Notes: generated by a model not told the origin, from the letters alone. Positions 8,677 to 17,068 are shown, counted from the first letter of the stretch. The stretch: DNA of 40,892 nt from Kiritimatiellota bacterium (GCA_009778475.1 WRJS01000019.1:1-40892); one strand, 5' to 3'. A program made the numbers and translations.

Positions 8677-8705
8677 AGAATACACCATTCCCCCGAGGAA
8701 TGCAA
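8677..8705 (-). promoter_or_regulatory. Probable sigma70-type promoter of the OmpA-like gene
   Basis: Minus strand: TTGCAT (8700-8705), 17-nt spacer, TATTCT (8677-8682), about 30 nt ahead of the ATG. It lies in an AT-richer stretch than its surroundings. Confidence 0.5.
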
Positions 8706-8884
8706 CACAAATCGCAAAAAAAGATTTGCTCTCCAGCGCGGCAAATGTGCGCCCGAAGGGAAATCCTGTCAATCACGGGCGTGCGGCGGGTGCGGGACGG
8801 CCGGACTACGGGCTACAGGACAACACGCGCCCGCCCTGACCAACGCGGGGCACGCCTTCTCCGCGCCTCCGCTTCCTGCACGGC

Positions 8885-8909
8885 TGGAGGGCGAGCGTCC
8901 CCGCGAGCC
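8885..8909 (+). repeat. REP family 1, single copy
   Basis: 25-bp copy of the palindromic unit found in triplicate at 2124-2219, here in the opposite orientation, 50 bp beyond the stop codon of the kinase gene. Confidence 0.8.
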
Positions 8910-8958
8910 GCCGACGCCGCGAGGGCTATGGCGAGGAGGAGGGCTACGGTGATGGCGT

Positions 8959-10080
8959 TTATTGCAGGAGCTTGCGGATGGCGGGCTCGTGGGCCTCGAT
9001 GGATTCGCAGAGGCGGAACTGGACGCGGGCGCGGTTGAGGTTCTGCTCGGGGTGGCTCGTCTTGAAATAGACGTTGCCGGCGAGGTGGTCTTGGAAGAAG
9101 CGCAGGCCGAGCTCGAAGGTGATCAGGCGGATGGCGTCGAAGAGGTAGCCGCGCTCCTTGGGGGTCAGGAAGCCTGAGGCGTAGGTCATGTAGCCGCGCG
9201 AGAAGGCCTCGAAGTAGTCGAGGTCGAACATGACCTTGCCGAGGTCGGTCTCCTCCTCGCCGGCGGGGTTGCAGATGGAGCGGACGGCGTCGCCGAAGTC
9301 GAAGTGGAAGAGGCCGGGGCCGACGGTGTCGAGGTCGATCATGGCGGTGCCTTTGCCGGTGTAGTCGTCAACCATGATGTTGTTGATCTTGGGGTCGCCG
9401 TGCATGACGCGCAGGTTGATGTCGCCGCGTTCCATGGCCTGCTGGAAGAGGGGGACGCACGCGCGGCGGGCGTCCACGAACGCGGCGAGGCGCTGGGCCT
9501 CGGGGGATGCGGCGAGGCGCGCCTGGGCGTCGGGGGCGGTGAGCGTGGCGTCGTAGCGGGCGAGGTAGCCGGGGGTGATGTGGAAGCCGGGGATGGGGTC
9601 GATGAGGGTGGCGGGGTCGAGGTCGGAGACCATCCAGTGGAAGTACCCCAGGACGAGGCCGCACTCTTCGGCGTGGCGCGCGTCCTGCACCTTGTCGTGG
9701 GCGGTGGCGGAGGCGATCTTGGTGATGACGCGCCAGACGTTGCCCGCGCCGTCGATGATGAAGTCGTTGCCCGCGCGGGTGGGGATGATCTTGGGCATCT
9801 GCCAGATGCGGTCGCCCGCGCCCATCTGGTACTCGAGCTTGGGGTGGACGTGCGCGGTCAGCTTCCGCAGGTTCTTCATGATGTTCTCGGGGCTGCGGAA
9901 GACGTTGCTGTTGATGCGCTGGAGCACCAGCTGCTCTTCGGCGAAGACCGTGCGGCAGATGGCGAGGTAGGTGTCGTTGACGTTGCCGCACCCGAGGGGC
10001 TGGACGATGACGGGGTGGCCCGCCACGTCGAACATTTTCAGGATGCGCGTGAGCTCGTGGATGGTGTCGTGTGTGTTCAT
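8959..10080 (-). CDS. Phosphotransferase of the N-acetylhexosamine 1-kinase (NahK) type
   Basis: 373-aa protein of the APH/choline-kinase fold. The catalytic loop VMHGDPKINNIMVDD gives the Asp and Asn expected of the Brenner motif, and IDLDTVGPG gives the metal-binding Asp. The N-terminal stretch PLGCGNVNDTYL followed by LVLQRINSNVFRSPENIMKN resembles Bifidobacterium NahK, which phosphorylates GlcNAc/GalNAc at C1; I rely on memory of that family. ATG 10080 overlaps the stop of the upstream dehydratase gene (ATGA), so the two are translationally coupled, which fits amino-sugar metabolism. A much longer open frame extends upstream through the dehydratase gene, but its translation there is Arg/Ala-rich shadow sequence. 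Sugar specificity is inferred. Confidence 0.8.
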   Translation of the reverse strand: MNTHDTIHELTRILKMFDVAGHPVIVQPLGCGNVNDTYLAICRTVFAEEQLVLQRINSNVFRSPENIMKNLRKLTAHVHPKLEYQMGAGDRIWQMPKIIPTRAGNDFIIDGAGNVWRVITKIASATAHDKVQDARHAEECGLVLGYFHWMVSDLDPATLIDPIPGFHITPGYLARYDATLTAPDAQARLAASPEAQRLAAFVDARRACVPLFQQAMERGDINLRVMHGDPKINNIMVDDYTGKGTAMIDLDTVGPGLFHFDFGDAVRSICNPAGEEETDLGKVMFDLDYFEAFSRGYMTYASGFLTPKERGYLFDAIRLITFELGLRFFQDHLAGNVYFKTSHPEQNLNRARVQFRLCESIEAHEPAIRKLLQ

Positions 10081-11966
10081 TGCGTGTTCTCCTCCGGGGG
10101 CGGTGTGCCGCCTGAAAGCATGTTCCGTATGCGCTCGCGGGCGGCCTCGGGGGGCGGGGCTTCCGCGCAGAGCGCCGCGCAGGCGTCGAGGATGCGGCGG
10201 GGCGGCGGCGCGTCGGCCGCGTCGATTTTGCTGATGAAGATCCGCGCGTGCCCGGTCTGGTAGGCGGAGCGTTCGCTGACGTCGAGCTCCTCGAAAAGCT
10301 TTTCGCCGGGGCGGATGCCCGTGAAGAGGATCGGCACGTCCTCGTAGGGGCGCAGGCCGGAGAGGGCGATCATCTCTTGCGCGAGGTCGAGGATGCGGAC
10401 TGGCTCGCCCATGTCGAGGACGAAGATCTCGCCGCCCTTGGCCAGCGCCGCGGCCTGCAGGACGAGCGAGACGGCCTCGGAGATGGTCATGAAGTAGCGG
10501 CGCATCTCGGGGTGGGTCACGGTGAGCGGCTCGCCGTTCTTGATCTGCTCGCGGAAGAGCGGCACCACGGAGCCGGACGAGTCCAGCACGTTGCCGAAGC
10601 GCACGGCGGAGAAGCGCGTGCGGCCGGGGATGTTCAAGTCTTGCAGGACGATTTCCGCCAGGCGCTTGGTCGTGCCCATGACGGAGACGGGGTTGACGGC
10701 CTTGTCGGTCGAGACCAGCACGAAGCGCTCGACCCCCTGCGCGAGGGCCAGCTCGCCGAGCGCGCGCGTCGCCAGCACGTTGTTCTTGACGGCCTCGACG
10801 GGGTTGCGCTCGGACATCGGCACGTGCTTGTACGCGGCCGCGTGGATGATGATGTGCGGGCGGACGTGACCCATGACCTCCGCCATGCGCGCGCGGTCGG
10901 CGACGTCCCCCAGCAGCGCCGTCACCACCGTGTTCATGCCGTGCGTGCGGAGCTCGCGGTCGATCTCGTAGAGCGCGTTCTCGGAGCGCTCCACCAGCAC
11001 CAGCCGCTCGGGCCCCGTGCGGAGCACCTGCCGCACCAGCTCGCTGCCGATGGAGCCGCCCGCGCCCGTGATGAGCACGCGCTTCCGGCTGAACAGGCTG
11101 ATGACGGGCTGCGCGTCGGACTGCGTCTCCGCGCGCCCCAGCAGGTCCGTGACCTCGACGTTCCGTATCTTGGAGGCCGTCATGCTGCCCTCGATCAGCT
11201 CGAAATACCCGGGGATGATGCGCACGCGCGCCTTGGTCGTCTCGCACAGCATGACGATGCGCCGGATGACCTCGCGCGAGGCCCGCGCGATGGCGATGAC
11301 GACCTCATCCACGTCGTGGCGGCGCACGAGGTGCGGCAGGTCGCCGACCGTGCCCAGCACGGGGTAGCCCTGTATCTGCGCGTCGCCCTTGGACGGGTCG
11401 TCGTCCACGAACCCGACGACGCGCATATCCCCCGCGTTCCTGCGCCTGAACTCGCGCGCCGCCATGTTGCCGGCCGAGCCCGCGCCCACGAACAGCAGCT
11501 TGCGCACCTTGCCCTGCTGCGGTGCCGCGCCGAACAGCCCGCCCTCCGCAACCATCCGCCAGATCAGGCGCACGCTCAGCAGGCCGCCCGCCAGCAGGAA
11601 CGCGTTGAAGAAGATGATGCTGAACGGCGGGCGCACATGGCTCCACTTCTCCAAGGGGAGCAGCAGGCGCAGCACCGTCAGCACGGCCGTCGAGCCCCCC
11701 ACGGCGGCGACGAAGCGCGGCGCGTCCCCCGCGCCCACGTACCGCCACAGCAGCCTGTGGCAGCCGAACGCGAACAGCGCCGCCGCCTGCGCGAGCCAGA
11801 CCACGACGAACGACGACGCGACGCTCCCCCACCCCCACTTCGGCATGAAGTCGAACCGGAGCGCGAACGCCGAGCAATAGGCCAGCGCCATCACCGCCGT
11901 GTCCAGCAGCGCAAACCCGGCCATGCGGCCGCCGTTTTGAAAAACCTTTCTGAGGGCAAGATTCAT
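10077..11966 (-). CDS. Membrane-anchored nucleotide-sugar dehydratase/epimerase (CapD/WbpM type)
   Basis: 629 aa. Residues ~10-125 hold four membrane helices, residues ~140-220 a first Rossmann domain (KLLFVGAGSAGNMAAREF), and residues ~295 onward the catalytic short-chain dehydrogenase domain with ITGAGGSIGSELVRQV binding NAD(P). The active-site region reads VSTDKAVNPVSVMGTTKR, with Met/Thr in place of the classical Tyr, as in large UDP-GlcNAc 4,6-dehydratases (WbpM/PglF/FlaA1 relatives). It should start the route to a deoxy-amino sugar for surface glycans at the inner membrane. The start at ATG 11966 lacks a strong Shine-Dalgarno; a later ATG (GGRMAGFALLD) is possible. It is coupled to the NahK-like kinase gene. 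Confidence 0.9.
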   Translation of the reverse strand: MNLALRKVFQNGGRMAGFALLDTAVMALAYCSAFALRFDFMPKWGWGSVASSFVVVWLAQAAALFAFGCHRLLWRYVGAGDAPRFVAAVGGSTAVLTVLRLLLPLEKWSHVRPPFSIIFFNAFLLAGGLLSVRLIWRMVAEGGLFGAAPQQGKVRKLLFVGAGSAGNMAAREFRRRNAGDMRVVGFVDDDPSKGDAQIQGYPVLGTVGDLPHLVRRHDVDEVVIAIARASREVIRRIVMLCETTKARVRIIPGYFELIEGSMTASKIRNVEVTDLLGRAETQSDAQPVISLFSRKRVLITGAGGSIGSELVRQVLRTGPERLVLVERSENALYEIDRELRTHGMNTVVTALLGDVADRARMAEVMGHVRPHIIIHAAAYKHVPMSERNPVEAVKNNVLATRALGELALAQGVERFVLVSTDKAVNPVSVMGTTKRLAEIVLQDLNIPGRTRFSAVRFGNVLDSSGSVVPLFREQIKNGEPLTVTHPEMRRYFMTISEAVSLVLQAAALAKGGEIFVLDMGEPVRILDLAQEMIALSGLRPYEDVPILFTGIRPGEKLFEELDVSERSAYQTGHARIFISKIDAADAPPPRRILDACAALCAEAPPPEAARERIRNMLSGGTPPPEENTQ

Positions 11967-12068
11967 AAGGGGTATATTTAAGCATAAACAGGCAGAGCAG
12001 GGGAAGCGGAAAGTTGCAGGAGCCCGACAAGGGAAGAAGCCTATTCGTTTTCTTTGGGGAAAATCCCC

Positions 12069-12097
12069 TTGCCAATCCGCCGTGCGTCATCTACAAT
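12069..12097 (+). promoter_or_regulatory. Probable sigma70-type promoter of the GHL10 gene
   Basis: TTGCCA (12069-12074), 17-nt spacer, TACAAT (12092-12097). The ATG at 12128 follows after about 30 nt, with a G-rich Shine-Dalgarno (AAGGGGGG). Confidence 0.5.
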
Positions 12098-12127
12098 TAT
12101 TTCATCATTTGCGATAAGGGGGGACGT

Positions 12128-14545
12128 ATGCGTAAGGTTCTGGGAATGGTTGTGTCGGTGTTGGCGGCGGGGTGCTGGGCGATGGCGGCGGTGCCGCCGC
12201 CGCCGCAGGGTGCGGACGCGCTGCCGGAGCTGCGGGGGGAGATTGCGGGCCGTCTGCGGCCGATGGGGGGGAGCCTTGCGGCGACGCCGCTCGGCAACGG
12301 TGCGGCGCGTCTGCCCGTCAACTTCGCGGGCACGACGCATGAGCGCGTGAGCTGGGACATCCCGGTGGCGCTGGACGCAAGCGGATCGCCGGGGGTGCGC
12401 TTCGATTTCTATTGCGAGGACATCTCGGTCGGCGCGGGGTTCTGCTGTTACTTCCGCGCGAAGGGCGGGTGGTACCGCGCGGAGTTCTCGCCGGAGCGCA
12501 ACGGGCAGTGGGAAACCATCACCATCAACAAGTCGCGCACGACCTCCGAGGAGAGCCCGGCAGGGTGGGCGCACATCGACACCATCCGCGTCTCGGTCTG
12601 GCGCGGCGGCGACACGGACACCGTCTGCGCCATCGCGAACATCGGCCTCATGGGCGGCGGAAGTCCGCAGGCCCTCGTCGTGCGGGCGGACTCGCGCATG
12701 AGCGCGGATGACCCCGAGAGCAAGTCCTACGCCTCTTACGCCGAGAGCGTTTCGGCGACGTTCGAGAAGCTGGGCATCCCGAGCGTGCAGGTCGCGGACC
12801 TCGACCTCACGGCCGCGCATCTGGAGGGTATCCGACTGGCGGTGCTGCCGTATAACCCCTCGCTCCCGGCCGCGACGGCGGCCGCGCTGGAGGCGTTCGT
12901 GAAGGGGGGCGGAAAGCTGCTGGCGTGTTACAGTACCTCAGAGGAGGCGCTCCGCCTGCTCGGCTTGCGGCGGACGGGTTATGTGGTGGCGGAGGCGGGC
13001 GCGTTCAAGGGGTTCGCGAAGACGGCGGCGGGTCTGCACGGTCAGCCGGACTTCGCGCCGCAGGGGTCCCAGCGCACCATGGTGGCGGGGGCGGCGGAGG
13101 GTATGTCGGCGCGGGCCATCGCCGTGTGGCGCAAGGCCGACGGCACGGACTCCGGTACCCCGGCCATCACGCTCACGCCCACGGGGGCGTTCATCGGCCA
13201 CGTGTGGTTCAAGCCGTCGTCGGAGCAGAGCGTCGCGCTGATGCGGGCGGTGACGGGGGAGCTCGTGCCGTCGTTCTGGGAACAGGCGGCGCGTGAGACG
13301 TTCGGGCGCATCGGGAAGGTCGCGGGGGCGGCGGGGCTTGCGGAGCTTCAGGCGCGGCTTGCGGATGCGCCGGCCGCGGCCAAGGCCGAGCTCGCGCGGG
13401 CGCAGGAAGGGCGTGCCGCCGCAGAGGCGCACATCGCCAAGGGCGAGTGGCAGCAGAGCCTCGCGCAGAGCACTGCCGCCGCAGAGGCCGCGCTGAGGGC
13501 GTGGTGCCGCGCACAGCCCGCGCGGGCGGGCGAGTTCCGTGCGTTCTGGTGCCACAGTGCGCTCGGGCTGGGCGACCGCGACTGGGACCGCGCCATCCGC
13601 GAATTGAAGGAGGCGGGCTTCAACGCCATCCTGCCGAACATGCTGTGGGGCGGGTCGGCGTTCTACCCGTCCGACGTGCTGCCGCATCACGCCGACCTCG
13701 CGAAGGAGGGCGATCAGGTCGCGAAATGCCTCGCGGCCTGCCGCAAGTACGGCGTGGAGATGCACGTCTGGAAAGTCAACTGGAACACGTTTTGGTGCGC
13801 ACCTAAATCGTTCTTAGAGATGCTGGCGCGTGAGGGGCGTTATCAGGTCACCTACTCGGGCGAGAAGCGGGGGGAGTGGCTTTGTCCCTCGCATCCCGCC
13901 AATCAGGACCTCGAGGTCGCGGCCATGCTGGAGGTCGCGCGGAAGTACCCTGTGGACGGCATCCACTTCGACTACATCCGCTACCCCGACGACGACACCT
14001 GCTATTGCGACGGCTGCAAGGAGCGTTTCCAGAAGCGGCTCGGCAGGCCCGTCGCCGACTGGGCGCAGACCCGCCGCGACCAGCCGCTGCACGACGCGTG
14101 GCAGGATTTCCGGCGCGCGAGCATCACCGCCGTCGTCCGCCGCGTGCATGAGGGCGCGAAGGCCATCCGCCCCGAGGTGAAGATTTCCGCCGCCGTGTTC
14201 AACAACTGGCCCGTGAACCGCGACCGCATCGCGCAGGACTGGAAAATGTGGTGCGACAACGGCTGGCTCGACTTCATCTGCCCCATGGACTACACCGAGT
14301 CCACCATGGTGTTCGACGGCATGGTCAGGCAGCAGAAGGCTCAGGCGGGCAGCGTGCCGCTCTATCCCGGCATCGGCCTCTCCTGCTGGGGCGACCCGCG
14401 GGATCCCGTCAGCCTCATCGAGAAAATCAGCGCCCTGCGCAAACGCGGCGCACCTGGCTTCACCGTCTTCAACTACGACGCCCACGCCGAGGCCGTCTTG
14501 CCGTACCTCAGGCTCGGGGCGACAGAATTACAGATGACGAGATAA
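12128..14545 (+). CDS. Secreted GHL10-type glycosidase with carbohydrate-binding-like and GATase-like domains
   Basis: 805 aa. A Sec signal peptide covers about residues 1-21 (VLGMVVSVLAAGCWAMA). Residues ~25-180 form a beta-rich domain like a carbohydrate-binding or CIA30-type module. Residues ~185-400 look like a glutamine-amidotransferase-like/ThuA-type domain (RLAVLPYNPSLPAATAAALE, FVKGGGKLLACYS). A helical linker (~430-465) is followed by a glycosidase TIM barrel of the GHL10/DUF187 family (~470-800): EFRAFWCHSALG, GFNAILPNMLWGG, VDGIHFDYIRYPDDD with the acidic catalytic candidates, and FICPMDYTES. A cysteine cluster (CYCDGC) follows the catalytic strand. It probably acts on polysaccharide in the periplasm or outside. 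ATG 12128 was chosen for its signal peptide and Shine-Dalgarno. Confidence 0.85.
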   Translation: MRKVLGMVVSVLAAGCWAMAAVPPPPQGADALPELRGEIAGRLRPMGGSLAATPLGNGAARLPVNFAGTTHERVSWDIPVALDASGSPGVRFDFYCEDISVGAGFCCYFRAKGGWYRAEFSPERNGQWETITINKSRTTSEESPAGWAHIDTIRVSVWRGGDTDTVCAIANIGLMGGGSPQALVVRADSRMSADDPESKSYASYAESVSATFEKLGIPSVQVADLDLTAAHLEGIRLAVLPYNPSLPAATAAALEAFVKGGGKLLACYSTSEEALRLLGLRRTGYVVAEAGAFKGFAKTAAGLHGQPDFAPQGSQRTMVAGAAEGMSARAIAVWRKADGTDSGTPAITLTPTGAFIGHVWFKPSSEQSVALMRAVTGELVPSFWEQAARETFGRIGKVAGAAGLAELQARLADAPAAAKAELARAQEGRAAAEAHIAKGEWQQSLAQSTAAAEAALRAWCRAQPARAGEFRAFWCHSALGLGDRDWDRAIRELKEAGFNAILPNMLWGGSAFYPSDVLPHHADLAKEGDQVAKCLAACRKYGVEMHVWKVNWNTFWCAPKSFLEMLAREGRYQVTYSGEKRGEWLCPSHPANQDLEVAAMLEVARKYPVDGIHFDYIRYPDDDTCYCDGCKERFQKRLGRPVADWAQTRRDQPLHDAWQDFRRASITAVVRRVHEGAKAIRPEVKISAAVFNNWPVNRDRIAQDWKMWCDNGWLDFICPMDYTESTMVFDGMVRQQKAQAGSVPLYPGIGLSCWGDPRDPVSLIEKISALRKRGAPGFTVFNYDAHAEAVLPYLRLGATELQMTR

Positions 14546-14574
14546 AGGATTACCTTGTTTGGATAGGCGTGATA

Positions 14575-14709
14575 TGGAGGGCGAGACAGGGAACCCCATT
14601 GGCGCGGCGTGCGGCCAATGGGGCAGGAAGCCGCCGCAATGTGTCTGTCTAACGGCTCGCGAGGACGCTCGCCCTCCATTGTGAAATCTGTGTTTTACTG
14701 GACACTAGG
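14575..14709. repeat. Dispersed repeat block with REP family 1 ends
   Basis: This block begins with half a REP (TGGAGGGCGAG, 14575-14585) and contains a hairpin CCCCATTGG...CCAATGGGG (14594-14623). It then matches the 2090-2250 spacer nearly throughout, with a full REP copy at 14654-14678 and the tail ggacactag. It fills the gap between two convergent genes. The 9-bp hairpin could also slow or stop transcription of the glycosidase gene. Confidence 0.75.
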
Positions 14710-14741
14710 GACGCAGGTGTTTTCTGAAAGCTTATCCTCCG

Positions 14742-15602
14742 TCACTGCGCTGCTGTCCAGCGGGCGTATGCGCCGCTGGGCGTGGGCAATACGCTCTCCG
14801 CACCCGTAAGGAGCATCTCGCCCGAGGCGGTTGTTCCGCCGAGGCCGTCGGCGGCCTGCCCCAGCACGTTTTGCAGGACGACGGGCGAGTAGCCGGGCGT
14901 GTGTGCGCTGAGCAGGATGAAGAGCGGGGTAGGGGTGAGCAGCTGGCGGCAGAGGCGGAGCGTCTCGGGGAGGTCGCGCTCGATTTTGTACATCTCGTTG
15001 TTCTGCCCGCGGCCGAAGGTCGGGGGGTCGAGTATGATGGCGTCGTAGCGTCGCTCGCGGCGCACCTCGCGGCAGAGGAACGTGTGCGCGTCGTCGGCGA
15101 TCCAGCGGACGGGGTGCTGCTGGAGGCCGTTGAACGCGGCGTTCTCGCGCGCCCACTGCACCATGCCCTTAGAGGCGTCGAGGTGACAGACCTCCGCGCC
15201 GCCGAGCGCGGCGGCGAGGGTCGCGCCGCCGGAGTAGGCGAAGAGGTTCAGCACCTGCACGGCGCGTCCGCGCGTCTCGCAGGCGCGGCGCACGGTCTCG
15301 CGTATCCACTGCCACTGCTCGCGCTGTTCGGGGAAGATGCCGAGGTGGCCGAAGTCCGTCCCCGACAGCTTGAACGCAATATCGGCAATGCGGATTGTCC
15401 ACGCGCTGGGCAGGGCACCGCGGTTGTGCCACTGGTTGCCGTCGGCGCGGTCGAAGGCGGCGTGGGCCTGCTCCCATGCGGACTGCGGGAGGGAGGGTTG
15501 CCACACGGCCTGCGAGCAGGGACGGGCGAGGACGTATTTGCCGAAGCGCTCGAGCTTGCGGCCGTCGCCGCTGTCGAGAAGCACATAGTCGTCTGGGGTC
15601 AT
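14742..15602 (-). CDS. RlmI-like SAM-dependent methyltransferase
   Basis: 286-aa class I methyltransferase of the Methyltrans_SAM (RlmI/RlmK-like) type, likely an RNA methyltransferase. Motif I is NLFAYSGGATLAAALGGAEV; the acidic loop is CHLDASKGMVQWARENAAFN; motif IV is DAIILDPPTFGRG, the DPP-type catalytic region; and LFILLSAHTPGY is the following strand. It is shorter than E. coli RlmI and lacks an N-terminal PUA domain, so the RNA target is uncertain. The ATG at 15602 is immediately preceded by a short tandem array (15606-15634). I see no cotranscribed partner that would fix its role. Confidence 0.8.
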   Translation of the reverse strand: MTPDDYVLLDSGDGRKLERFGKYVLARPCSQAVWQPSLPQSAWEQAHAAFDRADGNQWHNRGALPSAWTIRIADIAFKLSGTDFGHLGIFPEQREQWQWIRETVRRACETRGRAVQVLNLFAYSGGATLAAALGGAEVCHLDASKGMVQWARENAAFNGLQQHPVRWIADDAHTFLCREVRRERRYDAIILDPPTFGRGQNNEMYKIERDLPETLRLCRQLLTPTPLFILLSAHTPGYSPVVLQNVLGQAADGLGGTTASGEMLLTGAESVLPTPSGAYARWTAAQ

Positions 15603-15605
15603 AAA

Positions 15606-15634
15606 TAGAAATTAGGAATTAGGAATTAGGAATC
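15606..15634. repeat. Short tandem array of ATTAGGAAT units
   Basis: About three copies of the 9-mer ATTAGGAAT between the methyltransferase start and the stop of the next minus-strand gene. The same units occur in the spacers at 23650-23690 and 24090-24115. Confidence 0.7.
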
Positions 15635-16106
15635 ATGCGATCGCGAAGGAGAGCTGGCCGGGGCGCACGTCGATGGTGCGTATGCGGCCGGTGACGCTGA
15701 TGCCGCGCTGCGCGAGCAGGGGGGCGAAGCGGACGAGGAGGGTGTCGCCCGAGGCCGTGAGGCCGTCGATGGGCGGCGCCTGCTGGAAGAGCGCGGAGAT
15801 GAGCGCCGCGCCGTTGCCGCTGAAGAAGGAGGCCTTGACTTTCGCGAGGCGCACGGCGAGGGTCTCGCCGCCGTCGGCCGCGCTGAGCTCGCAGTGCGCC
15901 TCGAACGGCACGGGGATGAACCCCATCACGAACTTGCCGTTCACCACGATGTGGCCGTCCGCGAAAATGAGGTTCAGGTCTTTGACATTCTTCATCTTGT
16001 CCTGCGCCTCGGGGGGCAGGTTCGCCTTGTTCATCTCGAACGTGCGGCGGATGGCGGCGACGACTTCGTCGTCGGTGACGGTGAGGCTAAGGGTGTGTAA
16101 GGTCAT
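15633..16106 (-). CDS. Unknown 157-aa protein, possible lipid-binding-like fold
   Basis: I do not recognise this gene. Starting at MTLHTLSLTVTDDEVV it is 157 aa, with no signal peptide, a helical N-terminus (DDEVVAAIRRTFEMNKANLPPEAQDKM), and then a long series of beta strands (LNLIFADGHIVVNGKFV, TLAVRLAKVKASFF, GRIRTIDVRPGQLSFAIA). The alternating strands with residues like FADGHIVVNGK recall small domains related to LmeA/DUF2993 or AsmA, but this is only a resemblance. A longer frame upstream runs into the TAAT-type repeat array (peptide LLLITYHLL) and is not credible. Base composition and codon use match the neighbours. Confidence 0.6.
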   Translation of the reverse strand: MTLHTLSLTVTDDEVVAAIRRTFEMNKANLPPEAQDKMKNVKDLNLIFADGHIVVNGKFVMGFIPVPFEAHCELSAADGGETLAVRLAKVKASFFSGNGAALISALFQQAPPIDGLTASGDTLLVRFAPLLAQRGISVTGRIRTIDVRPGQLSFAIA

Positions 16107-16109
16107 GGT

Positions 16110-16295
16110 GAGAAGTGAGAGGTAATAGGTGATAAGTAATAGGTGATAGGTAATAAGTAATAGGTGATAAGTAATAAGTAAGAGGTAAGAGGCGGGATAC
16201 GTCAAGAAGCAATGGCATAATCAAAGTCAAAATGTTCATCTTACTTATTACCTATTACTTATTACCTATCACCTATTACTTATCACCTATTACTT
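16110..16295. repeat. Two inverted arrays of 7-8-bp units
   Basis: Array one (16110-16190) consists of units such as TAATAGGTGATAAG. Array two (16241-16295) is the same array in inverted orientation (TTACTTATTACCTAT). A 50-bp unique stretch lies between, so the whole could fold into a long imperfect hairpin. The second array runs into the thiG stop codon. Confidence 0.85.
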
Positions 16296-17068
16296 TCCCA
16301 CAGGAATCCCGTGAGGGGGGAGGAGGCGTCGGCGGTGGTGCGCGGGGCGCGAGGACCTGCGTCGCGGGCGAGCTCGGCGGCCTCGATGGCGCGGGCGAAG
16401 CCGAGGGTCATCTTCACGGGGTCGGCGGCGGTGGCGATGGCGGTGTTGACCAGCACGCAGTCCGCGCCCATCTCGATGGCGGCGGCGGCGTGCGAGGGCA
16501 TCCCGAGGCCCGCGTCAACCACGACGGGGACACAGGCGTTGGCGATGATGATCTCGAGCATGTCGCGCGTGCGGATGCCGAGGTTCGTGCCGATGGGTGC
16601 GCCCAGCGGCATGACGGCCACGGCGCCCGCCTCTTCCAGCCGCTTGGCCAGCACGGGGTCGGCGTTGATGTAGGGCAGCACCTTGAAGCCCTCCTTGGCC
16701 AGCACCTCCGCGGCCTTCAGCGTCTCGACGGGGTCGGGCAGGAGGTGCTGGAGGTTCGGGGTGAGCTCGAGCTTCACCCAGTCGAAGCCCCCTGCGGCGC
16801 GGGCGAGGCGCGCGATGCGGACGGCCTCCTCGGCGGTGCGCGCGCCGCTGGTGTTGGGGACGATGACAATCTTCGCGGGGTCGAGGCGCGAGATGAGCGG
16901 GTCCCCCTCCGGGGCCTTGTCGAGGTCCACGCGGCGCAGGGCGACCGTGACCAACTCACACCCCGAGGACTCGATGGCCCGGCGCATGGTCTCGTGCGAG
17001 CCGAACTTACCGGTCCCGATGAACAGCCGCGACTGGAACGCGCGGCCAGCTATGACAAGCGGTTTCAT
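16283..17068 (-). CDS. thiG: Thiazole synthase
   Basis: 261-aa TIM-barrel enzyme that condenses 1-deoxy-D-xylulose-5-phosphate, dehydroglycine and ThiS thiocarboxylate to the thiazole moiety of thiamin. Motifs include [12 protein letters not shown], the Schiff-base lysine in [11 protein letters not shown], the [14 protein letters not shown] phosphate loop, [20 protein letters not shown], and the family C-terminus ASSPLTGFL. No thiS, thiH/thiO or thiF gene is visible here. The last residues (ESNR) and the stop are encoded by a TAAT-type repeat array, so the array has invaded or replaced the natural end. ATG 17068 gives the usual N-terminus MKPLVIAGR; an ATG three codons upstream is possible. 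Confidence 0.95.
   Translation of the reverse strand: MKPLVIAGRAFQSRLFIGTGKFGSHETMRRAIESSGCELVTVALRRVDLDKAPEGDPLISRLDPAKIVIVPNTSGARTAEEAVRIARLARAAGGFDWVKLELTPNLQHLLPDPVETLKAAEVLAKEGFKVLPYINADPVLAKRLEEAGAVAVMPLGAPIGTNLGIRTRDMLEIIIANACVPVVVDAGLGMPSHAAAAIEMGADCVLVNTAIATAADPVKMTLGFARAIEAAELARDAGPRAPRTTADASSPLTGFLWESNR

Larger units (their letters stand above)
8648..8958. other. Intergenic spacer
   Basis: About 310 bp between the OmpA-like gene and the end of the kinase gene. It holds the promoter at 8677-8705 and one REP family 1 copy at 8885-8909; I see no gene. Confidence 0.6.

Noticed and set aside
8959..11247. A single 762-codon minus-strand frame
   Set aside because: Only its last 373 codons match a family (NahK-like kinase). 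The upstream part is an Arg/Ala-rich shadow of the CapD-type gene, which has full domain support in another frame.
10248..11981. A 577-codon plus-strand frame opposite the CapD-type gene
   Set aside because: Low-complexity His/Arg/Asp/Val-rich translation without domains; the opposite strand encodes a clear enzyme.
16110..16295. CRISPR-like array
   Set aside because: Units are 7-9 bp, degenerate and without unique spacers, and no cas gene is in the window.
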